DNA from: Methylacidimicrobium fagopyrum
GTDB taxonomy: Bacteria > Verrucomicrobiota > Verrucomicrobiia > Limisphaerales > UBA11358
DNA: 33,373 nucleotides
NCBI GenBank assembly: GCA_026225255.1
Contig: JAMFSJ010000018.1
Span: 66,934-100,306, forward strand
Reading direction: 5' to 3'
Below are positions 26,101 to 32,707 of the stretch, piece by piece. The notes below the pieces were generated by a model. It searched no databases. It saw only the letters and a program-made list of their open reading frames with translations, and was not told where the DNA came from. A program made the position numbers and the translations under genes. Position 1 is the stretch's first letter; each line of letters begins with the position of its first letter.

Positions 26101-27918
26101 ACGCTCACGAACAACCTGAACATCGCCAATCCGACCAATACCTTCCGCGGCACTTGGAATATCGTCAGCGGAATTTTGCTGGGCAGCGCGCCCGGTTCGT
26201 TGGGCACGAATACGATTGTGATCGGGGCTCCGGCCTCGACCAACGCCGCCTTGGAAACGGCCTATGATCTCAATGATACCAACGCTAATCTGTTCCTTTA
26301 CGGACAAATATTCCTACACCAGAACGACACCGTAAAGAGTCTGTTCATCAACGGCGTTCCGCTGGCAGCAGGCACTTATTCTTTCACAACGTTGAACAGC
26401 ACCTATCCGGCGAACTTCCCCGCCACGTGGGCGTTGCAAAATGGTTCCACCGTCAACACCGGTTCCGGCCAGATCACGGTGTTGGTCAGTCCGGCTCCGA
26501 TCATTTTGTCGCAGCCGCAACCGGTCACGCTCTATCCCGGCCAAGCAGCGGCCACGTTCAGCGTCACCGCCGCCGGCAATCCGCCGCTGACGTATCGCTG
26601 GTATACGAACGGCACCACGGCCTTGAATGATAATGCCAATCGCATCGGCTCTACCTCGAATGTTTTGACGATTCCAAATCCGGCTCTAACTGATGGCGGA
26701 AATTATACGGTCGTGGTAGGAAACAGTTTCGGTTCGGTAACCAGCAGCATTGCGACGTTGACGATCTTGACGCCCGGGCCGGCGTTGAATTTTACGTTGG
26801 ATTTTGGCGGCACACCGACCAACCAAGGCATCGGTAATGATTGGAATACGGCCGGCTGCTGGAATCCGGGCGGACAACCGGCATCCACCGAGCTGTTCAT
26901 GAATCCGGGCAGCACGAACGAAGTCGTCGTTGGCTCGCGTTTGCGCAGTCCGGCGGGAACGGCTTACAACGTTTTCCCGAACGTTCAATTGACGATTGAC
27001 GGCAGCGGCATTTTTGAAAATGGCACGTTGAATGCCGTTGGCGAATTGCGCTTCAAGAACAACAACAGTCCTTCCACCAATTATTTTAACAATCTGGTAT
27101 TGAACGGCGGCCAATTGGATCTGGGTGATAACACTTATGAAGTGATCCAAGGTCATATTAGCGTCGTCAATAATTCGGCGGTCTACATTGATTCTACTTC
27201 AGGCGTGGACCGGACTTATCAGATTGATTCGTGGCTGACCGGTTCCGCCAATATCTTCTGGCATCAATACAGTAATACGCTCAGCGGTTTCGACCTGCAG
27301 ATCACCGGCACGACCAATACTTTCAATGGTCAATGGCTGGTGGATCAAGGCACGCTACTCGGCGTCGGCGCGAATTCGTTGGGAACGAATAACATTCTGG
27401 TCGGCACGGGCGGTGCGACGGCGGCGCTCGAAACGCTTTACGATCTGAATAGTCCTAATGGCAGTTTGACCCTTGGTGCTACGGGTGAAGTCTTCCTGCA
27501 CCAGAACGATCATTTTGCCAGCGTGACCATCAACGGCACGCCGCTGGCGAATGGAACATATTCCTTCGCCGCTTTGAACAGCGCTTATCCCGCGAACTTC
27601 CCGGCTACGTGGGCGTTGCAAAACGGTTCCACTTATACCACTGGCTCGGGCCAGATCATCGTCGGTGCCGGTGCCGGCCCAGTCTCCTCGCCGCATATCT
27701 CGAACCTCAGCGTGAGCGGAACTTCGTTGACCATCGCCGCGTCCAACGGCTCGGCGAATGGGTCATGGACTTTGTTGCAAAGCACCAACCTCGCGTTGCC
27801 ATTGAACCAATGGCAGATCAATTCAACGGGCAACTTTGACAGCAGCGGCAATTTGTCCACGACCATCCCCAACACGGCTACCAACAGCCAGGAATTTTAC
27901 CTGCTGAAGGTGCAATGA
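23155..27918 (+). CDS. Giant modular secreted protein: beta-helix-like modules, Ig-like domains and LamG
   Basis: 1587 residues from the ATG at 23155, chosen because a signal peptide follows (QKISAMLVFGGLLLIG, ending SARA). An upstream in-frame ATG exists at 23065. Visible order: beta-helix-like module 1 (about 43-360); Ig-like (372-458, SSYQWTSNGVPLDGATN); LamG/concanavalin-like (463-697, VTIVTWINPNA and GFSGTIDDVAFFNKALS); Ig-like (705-802, PLTYQWQTDGGSGTYTN); module 2 (804-1110); Ig-like (1114-1207); module 3 (1210-1503); and a C-terminal beta domain ending QEFYLLKVQ. Modules 2 and 3 share VGSRLRSP, FLHQND, INGxPLAxGTYSF and YPANFPATWALQNGST. No catalytic motif, PEP-CTERM or autotransporter barrel is seen. 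Likely a surface or extracellular binding protein or adhesin. The pseudopilin gene follows after 43 bases. Confidence 0.85.
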   Translation: MKNPQTRPLQPRLGTLKQWSQKISAMLVFGGLLLIGSQSARAAYLTTANLDTATPTSWAGNADWQTNTATGRPGTAATVTGPKIALTPANGNGNTCEIISNGFPINTSVATDVALVRTPTAASTFPGLSLTLDTNTVLFYKAGNNQIDTYTNLILKGGVVCQANGGAVTAIIAGAVTVASQSYFSAGTGNNRVVGVPTVAEVFNISAALSGSGNLFFMDFITNTPNIISGGAKNLSYSGTFIIQYGSLLGTNAGSLGTNSSILVDPASTLYKADMPLATTDIAPAGKAVFLIAYAYNTGGTLTITNGGLMNLNQHCAFRAVTINGVALSPGDHPYSELSANYPNNFFPGGSDVTGSLTVQPYNAAWVYGPPVIIKQPESLSLYTGGMVHFSVQANAASSYQWTSNGVPLDGATNVTLTYGSGSADIVAGVNYNVVIANLVGAVTSSVVNVSLRSPTEPYETAVTSQVPAAFYQLNETANPATTVGGATVFDNANSLNGIYGTGAQNGYNGITGPTSGTGFPGFDSANTAFLPIYNSLGSVVTLPSLNLNTNTVTIVTWINPNATQLASSGIVMCRGATTIAGLNYGTVFNSDYPLSYTWNNDPNTYNWNSGLYAPIGQWSLVALTVTPTSATIYVMNSSGIVSSRHTYPHPSQSFSDPTVIGGDSLAAARGFSGTIDDVAFFNKALSRDELATMFYAASGVTNYAPLIVVQPVSQTVYAGQSASFNVAGGGSAPLTYQWQTDGGSGTYTNILNGGQFSGANGSTLTINNTTTGNAGNYQLVLSNTWGTVISSPASLTVNPPTGSALNITLAVQEANGANWDTAGNWIDGQGSLGASTSAAAFPGSTYELLAGSRLRSPTTNTVATFPGIKLTMDGTGVWSNNPVAGAPVSELRLKAQTLPTYVNWTINFPKLVMNGGQIDNAPDGTFVGYVTIGGEVDINSNAPIYNDGAGGDNAGVYLSAWLTGSGSLEFHGDLAGTIPFLTLTNNLNIANPTNTFRGTWNIVSGILLGSAPGSLGTNTIVIGAPASTNAALETAYDLNDTNANLFLYGQIFLHQNDTVKSLFINGVPLAAGTYSFTTLNSTYPANFPATWALQNGSTVNTGSGQITVLVSPAPIILSQPQPVTLYPGQAAATFSVTAAGNPPLTYRWYTNGTTALNDNANRIGSTSNVLTIPNPALTDGGNYTVVVGNSFGSVTSSIATLTILTPGPALNFTLDFGGTPTNQGIGNDWNTAGCWNPGGQPASTELFMNPGSTNEVVVGSRLRSPAGTAYNVFPNVQLTIDGSGIFENGTLNAVGELRFKNNNSPSTNYFNNLVLNGGQLDLGDNTYEVIQGHISVVNNSAVYIDSTSGVDRTYQIDSWLTGSANIFWHQYSNTLSGFDLQITGTTNTFNGQWLVDQGTLLGVGANSLGTNNILVGTGGATAALETLYDLNSPNGSLTLGATGEVFLHQNDHFASVTINGTPLANGTYSFAALNSAYPANFPATWALQNGSTYTTGSGQIIVGAGAGPVSSPHISNLSVSGTSLTIAASNGSANGSWTLLQSTNLALPLNQWQINSTGNFDSSGNLSTTIPNTATNSQEFYLLKVQ

Positions 27919-27961
27919 GTCACGCGCACGAAATATAACAACTTATTTCTGATGATTACGA

Positions 27962-28765
27962 ATGACCATGAAATCTGAAATCAAAACTATCCGGACGGGA
28001 AATGGATTCACGTTGATCGAACTGCTGGTCGTGATCGCGATCATCGCCATTCTGGCGGCGATGTTGTTGCCGGCGTTGTCAGCCGCGAAAAATAAAGCCA
28101 AGCAGGTGGCGTGCATCAATAACCAGAAACAACTGGCCTTAGGCATGGTGCTGTATATCGGGGATTTCAACGACAATTTCCCCGGCTCAGGATCCAACCT
28201 GCAAGGCTTCCATACGGAAGATTGGATCTATTGGCGACCCGCGAACACACACGATGCCGTCACGCCCACCGTCACACTGCCGTTGGCGCAAAGTCAGATC
28301 ACCGCGCTGCTTCGCACGGGGAACAGCACCAACTTATTTCGTTGCCCGATGGATACGTCGGATACCGACCGCTTGAAATATAATCCGACCGCACCGCCAC
28401 TGTTTACCTATTACTACAGTTACAGCCTCAACGCGTATCAAAGCGGTGACAGCATGGGATTGCAATGGGATGGCGCCGGTCTAAACCCAATGCAGGCCAA
28501 GTTCACCGCCGTTCATATACCTTCAAATAAAATCATGATGGCGGAAGAGCCGACCACGACGAGCGCGGCCGACAATCCGCAACCTGGCGTGGGCACAGAT
28601 ATCATTCACGATGGACGCTGGACGCCTTCAACCACCGCGAATGGCACGGATGTTTTGACCAAGCGCCACAAAGGAAAAGCCGATGTGGCCTTTGCCGATG
28701 GTCACGTAGAAGCCGTGTGGTGGTATATGTGCACGAACCAAAATAACATTGATCCGAAATATTAA
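27962..28765 (+). CDS. H-X9-DG type pseudopilin (second copy)
   Basis: 267 residues. A short leader ends GNG (13-15) before [20 protein letters not shown]; cleavage is expected between G15 and F16 and the conserved Glu is E20. [12 protein letters not shown] near residue 242 fits H-X9-DG exactly. The two pseudopilins of the window are almost identical over the N-terminal helix but diverge afterwards ([16 protein letters not shown] here against [12 protein letters not shown]). It is probably co-transcribed with the giant secreted protein, and may form part of a secretion or pilus-like fibre used with it. A second ATG two codons in is an alternative start. Confidence 0.9.
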   Translation: MTMKSEIKTIRTGNGFTLIELLVVIAIIAILAAMLLPALSAAKNKAKQVACINNQKQLALGMVLYIGDFNDNFPGSGSNLQGFHTEDWIYWRPANTHDAVTPTVTLPLAQSQITALLRTGNSTNLFRCPMDTSDTDRLKYNPTAPPLFTYYYSYSLNAYQSGDSMGLQWDGAGLNPMQAKFTAVHIPSNKIMMAEEPTTTSAADNPQPGVGTDIIHDGRWTPSTTANGTDVLTKRHKGKADVAFADGHVEAVWWYMCTNQNNIDPKY

Positions 28766-28835
28766 ACGAATTACCACCCGGGCGCGAACTGTGTCGTCGC
28801 TTAGGCTCAGAATTGGACCGATTTCTTGATAGGTC

Positions 28836-28897
28836 AAGCCAGCCGTCATGGGCGCTGTGATTGTGAATTGCGGCCTGAATTGGCGGTGGCTTTTTTT
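28836..28897 (+). terminator. Possible intrinsic terminator after the pseudopilin
   Basis: AAGCCAGCCGTC (28836-28847) can pair, with one bulge and one G-U pair, with GGCGGTGGCTT (28882-28892), and a run of seven T (28891-28897) ends it. The loop is long (34 bases), so confidence is moderate. Confidence 0.45.
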
Positions 28898-29030
28898 ACG
28901 CATTGAAAAAATAACAACAGTTCCAAGCCGGTGCTGCCAAAGGGTTTGCCCATTTCTCCCAGTATTTTCAGGTTAATAGATATTTTTGAAGGTTGGCATC
29001 GCGTTTGCTATTCAGTTCTCGGTTGCAGTT

Positions 29031-29192
29031 GTTTGTGTTTTGGGTGGGGAACCGTGAGTGCAATATTGGAATTTGTGGGGACAAGCCAGTTGCATCGCGG
29101 CTGAAATCCAGGGAGGGACACGACGCACGCGCCCAAGTTGATTTGCCTGTGGTTTGCACTGTGCTGTAGGAGGTGACAGTCAGCTACGGCTG
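29031..29192 (+). repeat. Dispersed 162-bp repeat, copy B
   Basis: Inverted relative to copy A at 2059-2220 and of equal length. Conserved blocks on the plus strand are TGGGTGGGGAACCG, TTTGTGGGGACA, CGCGGCTGAAA, CGCGCCCA and AGGAGGTGACAGTC, followed by CTACGGCTG. Weaker similarity may extend left to about 28985. The minus strand is open for 63 codons here, but a frame-shifting indel against copy A argues against a conserved protein. Confidence 0.75.
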
Positions 29193-29216
29193 GATTTTCA
29201 AGGCGCGTTAACCGTC

Positions 29217-29243
29217 GGGTCGGTGGGGGCAGGGAGGAGGGGG
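29217..29243 (+). other. G-quadruplex-capable tract upstream of mqnD
   Basis: Four G-runs (GGG, GGGGG, GGG, GGGGG) separated by loops TCGGT, CA and AGGA fit the G3+N1-7 pattern on the plus strand, 100 bases before the mqnD start. The sequence permits a quadruplex; function is unknown. Confidence 0.5.
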
Positions 29244-29342
29244 TGTAAATCTGGTGTAAAACTTTTCGGTCTTCAAAATTTTTCTTGGTCTTCTAGTTCT
29301 TCTCGTCGTGACAGCACGCTTCTCGTCGTTTAATTTTCGGGG

Positions 29343-30203
29343 ATGGAACAAACGAAACAAACGATTTTGACGCTTGGACATTCACCGGATCCCGATGACG
29401 CCTTTATGTTTTATGGCTTGGCGAAGGATTTGGTGCCGTCGCACGGCTTTCAATTTCAACACATTTTACAGGACATCCAAACGTTGAACGAACGCGCCAC
29501 GCGCGGTGAACTCGACATCTCGGCTGTCAGCATCCACGCCTACGCTTACGTTTCCGACAAATATGCATTGCTACCCAGCGGCGCGAGCATGGGTGATGGT
29601 TACGGTCCGATGCTGGTTTCCAAGGAGAAATATTCGCGCGAAGAAGTTGCCAAGAAAAAAATCGCCGTGCCCGGAACCATGACTAGCGCGTTTCTCGCGT
29701 TGCAATTGTGGCTCGGTAAATCGGCGAAGGAATTTAATTACATCGTCGTGCCCTTCGACCAGATCTTTCAAACCGTGCGCAGCGGCGCGGCGGATGTTGG
29801 CCTGATCATTCACGAAGGCCAGCTCACGTATCGCAACGAAGGACTCGTCGTATGCGAAGATCTGGGCGTGTGGTGGGGCCGCGAGAACGACGGCTTGCCG
29901 TTGCCGCTTGGGGGCAATGTTATCAATAAGAAATTTGATCTCGCGACGCGTAAGAAAATTTCTGACACGCTCACCGCGAGCATTCAATTCAGCCTCGACC
30001 ATCGTCCCGAAGCCGTGCAACACGCGCTGCAATACGCGCGCGACATGGGCCGCGATCTCGCGGATAAATTCGTCGGCATGTATGTCAACCATTGGACGCT
30101 CGATTACGGCGACAAAGGCCGTGAATCCATCCGCCGCTTCCTCGGCGCGGGCTTCGAACGCGGACTCTTGCCGCATCGTCAGGAATTGGAATTTGTGGTG
30201 TAA
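29343..30203 (+). CDS. mqnD: 1,4-dihydroxy-6-naphthoate synthase of the futalosine menaquinone pathway
   Basis: 286 residues, cytoplasmic, with the periplasmic-binding-protein-like fold of MqnA/MqnD. LGHSPDPDDAFMFYGLA (11-27) is the MqnD-type start. Other family blocks are ELDISAVSIHAYAYV, GADVGLIIHEGQLTYRNEGL with the conserved His-Glu, and DLGVWWGRENDGLPLPLGGN. MqnD converts cyclic dehypoxanthinyl futalosine to 1,4-dihydroxy-6-naphthoate. Its presence implies menaquinone synthesis by the futalosine route rather than the classical men pathway; the other mqn genes are not in the window. The start GGGGATGGAA has no clear Shine-Dalgarno, and a terminator follows immediately. Confidence 0.92.
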   Translation: MEQTKQTILTLGHSPDPDDAFMFYGLAKDLVPSHGFQFQHILQDIQTLNERATRGELDISAVSIHAYAYVSDKYALLPSGASMGDGYGPMLVSKEKYSREEVAKKKIAVPGTMTSAFLALQLWLGKSAKEFNYIVVPFDQIFQTVRSGAADVGLIIHEGQLTYRNEGLVVCEDLGVWWGRENDGLPLPLGGNVINKKFDLATRKKISDTLTASIQFSLDHRPEAVQHALQYARDMGRDLADKFVGMYVNHWTLDYGDKGRESIRRFLGAGFERGLLPHRQELEFVV

Positions 30204-30206
30204 GAC

Positions 30207-30237
30207 AAAAGCGCCGGACATTGTCCGGCGCTTTTTA
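30207..30237 (+). terminator. Strong intrinsic terminator after mqnD
   Basis: AAAAGCGCCGGACA and TGTCCGGCGCTTTT are perfect reverse complements separated by one base, ending in a T-run. It begins 4 bases after the mqnD stop codon. Confidence 0.93.
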
Positions 30238-30278
30238 TTCTGCTGGTATTCAATCGCGCCATCCGTTTTCATCTCGCG

Positions 30279-31436
30279 ATGGAAAAACCAACCCGCCACA
30301 GTTTTCGCAACCCAATCGTTTGCGGTCTGACTCTGCTTATGTTGAACACCACTTTGGAAGCCAAAGAATTTCTCGTCTATTTTGGCACTTACACGAATGC
30401 GGTGAGCAAGGGCATTTATGTTTCACGTTTGGATGCCGACACAGGAAAACTTTTGTCGCCTGAACTCGCCGCGGCCACGCCCGATCCGTCTTTTCTCACG
30501 CTCACGCCGGATGAAAAATTTCTCTACGCCGCCAACGAAATCGGTGGCAATAAGGAAGGTTTCGTCAGTGCGTTTACCGTGGATAAAAAATCCGGACAAC
30601 TCACGTTGCTCAATCAAAAAGCTTCCGGCGGTCTCGCACCGTGTCACGTCAGCGTCGATGCGAATGGTAAAACCTTGCTCGTGGCGAATTATAATAGCGG
30701 CACGATCAAATCCATTTCACTCAATACGGACGGCAGTTTTGGCGATGGTGGCGGTTTGATTCAACATCAGGGGCACAGCGTCAATGCGGATCGTCAGGCC
30801 GGACCGCACGCGCATTTTGCCACTGTTGATCCGTCGAACCGTTTTGTGCTCGCGTGCGATTTGGGGCTGGATCAAGTGAAGATTTATCGCTTCGATGCCG
30901 CGCATTCCACACTCGTCGCGAACGATCCGCCGTTCGCCACCGTGCCGCCGGGTTCGGGCGTGCGCCATCTTACGTTCAGTCACAATGGTAAACTGGTTTA
31001 TGCCGTGAATGAAATGGCATGCACTGTTTCTACCTTTGTTTGGGACGCGGAATCAGGACGACTCACCGCACGCGAAACGGTTTCCGCTTTGCCGCCCGGC
31101 GTGGCGGTGAAACCGAATTATAGCGGCGCGGAAATTCTTGTTCATCCGTCCGGCAAATTCGTTTACGCCACCGTGCGCGGTCACGACAGCATCACGGTTT
31201 TTTCGACCGATGCAACGACGGGACAACTCACGTTCGTGCAAAATATTTCCGCCGCGGGAAAAATCCCGCGCGGTCTCGGCATTGATCCGACGGGTCGCTG
31301 GCTGATTGTCGCGAATCAAAAAACCGGTAACGTGGTGGAATTCGCCATTGATGCCGCGACCGGTAAATTGACGCCGACGAAAACGGATTGGTCCATCGGT
31401 TCGGCGGTGGATGTGAAATTCGTGAAAGCAGAGTAG
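30279..31436 (+). CDS. Exported lactonase-family (6-phosphogluconolactonase-like) seven-bladed beta-propeller
   Basis: 385 residues. After a signal-peptide-like segment (NPIVCGLTLLMLNTTLEA) the protein matches the YbhE/lactonase family: FLVYFGTYTNAVSKGIYV, FLTLTPDEKFLYAANEIGG, CHVSVDANGKTLLVANYNSG, DRQAGPHAHFATVDPSNRFV with the conserved PHxH, and PRGLGIDPTGRWLIVANQ. Cytoplasmic relatives hydrolyse 6-phosphogluconolactone. Export makes that role unlikely here, so a periplasmic sugar lactone or muconolactone-type substrate is more plausible (inference). It is preceded by the mqnD terminator and followed at once by a foldback repeat, so it is probably a single-gene transcript. Confidence 0.87.
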   Translation: MEKPTRHSFRNPIVCGLTLLMLNTTLEAKEFLVYFGTYTNAVSKGIYVSRLDADTGKLLSPELAAATPDPSFLTLTPDEKFLYAANEIGGNKEGFVSAFTVDKKSGQLTLLNQKASGGLAPCHVSVDANGKTLLVANYNSGTIKSISLNTDGSFGDGGGLIQHQGHSVNADRQAGPHAHFATVDPSNRFVLACDLGLDQVKIYRFDAAHSTLVANDPPFATVPPGSGVRHLTFSHNGKLVYAVNEMACTVSTFVWDAESGRLTARETVSALPPGVAVKPNYSGAEILVHPSGKFVYATVRGHDSITVFSTDATTGQLTFVQNISAAGKIPRGLGIDPTGRWLIVANQKTGNVVEFAIDAATGKLTPTKTDWSIGSAVDVKFVKAE

Positions 31437-31440
31437 GGGA

Positions 31441-31624
31441 GATTTAACGCAAAGACGCGAAGTCACGAAGGCGCAGGGGAAGGAAAATGCCGAGAGACAG
31501 GGTATGCCGTCGAAGCGACGATCTCCTGATCGGCAAGTTTGAAAAATAGTGTTGAACCAACCAGGAGATTAGCGCTTCAGTTTCCGGTTTTTCTCTTCGC
31601 GCCTTCGCGTCTTTGCATTAAATC
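31441..31624. repeat. Nested inverted-repeat (foldback) element
   Basis: Outer arms GATTTAACGCAAAGACGCGAAG (31441-31462) and its reverse complement (31603-31624) match at 21 of 22 positions. Inner arms at 31509-31533 and 31557-31580 share GAAGCG and ATCTCCTG in inverted order. The 184-base unit begins 4 bases after the lactonase stop codon and ends 27 bases before the rpsB promoter. It has the form of a MITE or palindromic intergenic unit; no protein is encoded. Confidence 0.75.
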
Positions 31625-31650
31625 CCCGCCGATCGCATCAAAATTTAGCA

Positions 31651-31678
31651 TTGTCAGCCACCGCTTCTTTGCTATGAT
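31651..31678 (+). promoter_or_regulatory. Sigma70-type promoter of rpsB-tsf
   Basis: TTGTCA (31651-31656) and TATGAT (31673-31678), each one base off consensus, are separated by 16 bases. Transcription would start near 31685, giving a leader of about 150 bases before rpsB. Confidence 0.75.
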
Positions 31679-31684
31679 TCACGT

Positions 31685-31836
31685 CCCTTGTCGCCGGAAA
31701 TTATCCAGTGATGAGGGGAAACGGCCTTCAATTTTGTGTTCGTGTGAATGCAATGCGGCCATAACAACATCAAACATAATCTCGTGTTCCGCGAGATGCT
31801 TCGATCAGAAATCGGAGTCTTAACCAAAGGAAAATT
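31685..31836 (+). promoter_or_regulatory. Possible structured 5' leader of rpsB
   Basis: About 150 untranslated bases. ATCTCG and CGAGAT form a small hairpin near 31781-31799, and GGCC (near 31722) can pair with GGCC (near 31757) around an AT-rich loop. AAAGGA lies 7 bases before the GTG start. Long leaders before rpsB are often bound by S2 for autoregulation in other bacteria; I cannot match this one to a known class. Confidence 0.4.
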
Positions 31837-32619
31837 GTGAGCAATGTCAGCACTGTCGGCGTAAAAGAATTGTTAGAAGCAGGCGTCCATTTCGGACATC
31901 AAACGAAACGTTGGAATCCCAAGATGAAACCGTTCATCTTCGACGCGCGTAACGGAATCCACATCATTGATTTGAGCAAAACCGAAGCGCAGCTCCAAAC
32001 GGCGCTCGCGTATCTCGCCACCACCGTTCGCAAAGGCGGCAAAGTTTTGTTCGTCGGGACCAAAAAACAAGCGCAGCAATGCGTCAAAGACACGGCCAAA
32101 GAAACCGGACAATTGTTTGTCACGGAACGTTGGCTCGGTGGCACATTGACGAATTATGCGACGGTCAAGACCTCCATCAAACGTCTCAAAGAAATTGAAC
32201 GTTGGGAAACGGACGGCACGCTTTCCGGTTACGGCAAGCAGGAACAAGCAGCGATCCGCCGTGAAGGTGGCCGCTTGAATAAATATTTTGATGGTCTGCG
32301 CGATATGGATAAACATCCGGCGTGCTTGTTCATCGTGGACGTGAAACGCGAACACAACGCGGTCGCCGAAGCGAAGAAATTGAAAGTGCCGATCGTTGCG
32401 CTCGTCGATACGAACAGCGATCCGGACAATGCGGAATATCCGATCGCCGCGAATGACGACGCGATCCGTTCCGTCCGTTTGATCATGACGGTGGTGGCGC
32501 AAACGATCATCCAAGCCCGCGCGGAATTCGAATCCAAGCGCGTGCGCAAGGCTGACGAAGCGCAGGCGCCGGCAGCAGAAGTGACCGCCGAAGTTGCGGC
32601 TCCGGCAGTTGCGGCTTAA
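31837..32619 (+). CDS. rpsB: 30S ribosomal protein S2 (uS2)
   Basis: 260 residues beginning at GTG (MSNVSTVGVKELLEAGVHFG), with AAAGGA 7 bases upstream. Typical S2 blocks are HFGHQTKRWNPKMKPFIF, NGIHIIDLSKTEAQLQTA, GGKVLFVGTKKQAQ, ERWLGGTLTNYATV, KHPACLFIVDVKREHNAVAE and PIVALVDTNSDPD. S2 joins late in small-subunit assembly near S1 and the mRNA exit side. An alanine-rich acidic tail (EAQAPAAEVTAEVAAPAVAA) extends beyond the core. It precedes tsf, the usual bacterial order. Confidence 0.97.
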   Translation: MSNVSTVGVKELLEAGVHFGHQTKRWNPKMKPFIFDARNGIHIIDLSKTEAQLQTALAYLATTVRKGGKVLFVGTKKQAQQCVKDTAKETGQLFVTERWLGGTLTNYATVKTSIKRLKEIERWETDGTLSGYGKQEQAAIRREGGRLNKYFDGLRDMDKHPACLFIVDVKREHNAVAEAKKLKVPIVALVDTNSDPDNAEYPIAANDDAIRSVRLIMTVVAQTIIQARAEFESKRVRKADEAQAPAAEVTAEVAAPAVAA

Positions 32620-32631
32620 TCCCACTTACTT

Positions 32632-32671
32632 TGGCCGGTGGGAAAATTATTTTCCACCGGCCATCTTTTTT
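32632..32671 (+). terminator. Intrinsic terminator/attenuator between rpsB and tsf
   Basis: TGGCCGGTGG (32632-32641) pairs perfectly with CCACCGGCCA (32654-32663), followed by TCTTTTTT. It stands between two genes normally co-transcribed, so partial read-through would set the S2 to EF-Ts ratio, or tsf may have its own start in the AT-rich stretch at 32672-32707. Confidence 0.88.
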
Positions 32672-32707
32672 AATTTTTAACAATTTTAATTTTAACCGAA
32701 AAAATTT

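Larger units (their letters stand above)
28766..29342. other. Intergenic region before mqnD
   Basis: 577 bases. It contains a possible terminator for the pseudopilin (28836-28897), copy B of the dispersed repeat (29031-29192), a G-quadruplex-like tract (29217-29243) and a direct repeat CTTCTCGTCGT (29299-29309 and 29319-29329). On the minus strand 28780-28860 reads LTYQEIGPILSLSDDTVRAR, like a sigma-70 region 4 helix-turn-helix, but without a supporting gene around it. Confidence 0.6.

Noticed and set aside
25567..27665. Tandem similarity that might suggest a CRISPR-like or DNA repeat array
   Set aside because: The similarity is between two coding modules of one protein in the same frame and is better explained by domain duplication. 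There are no regularly spaced identical repeats.
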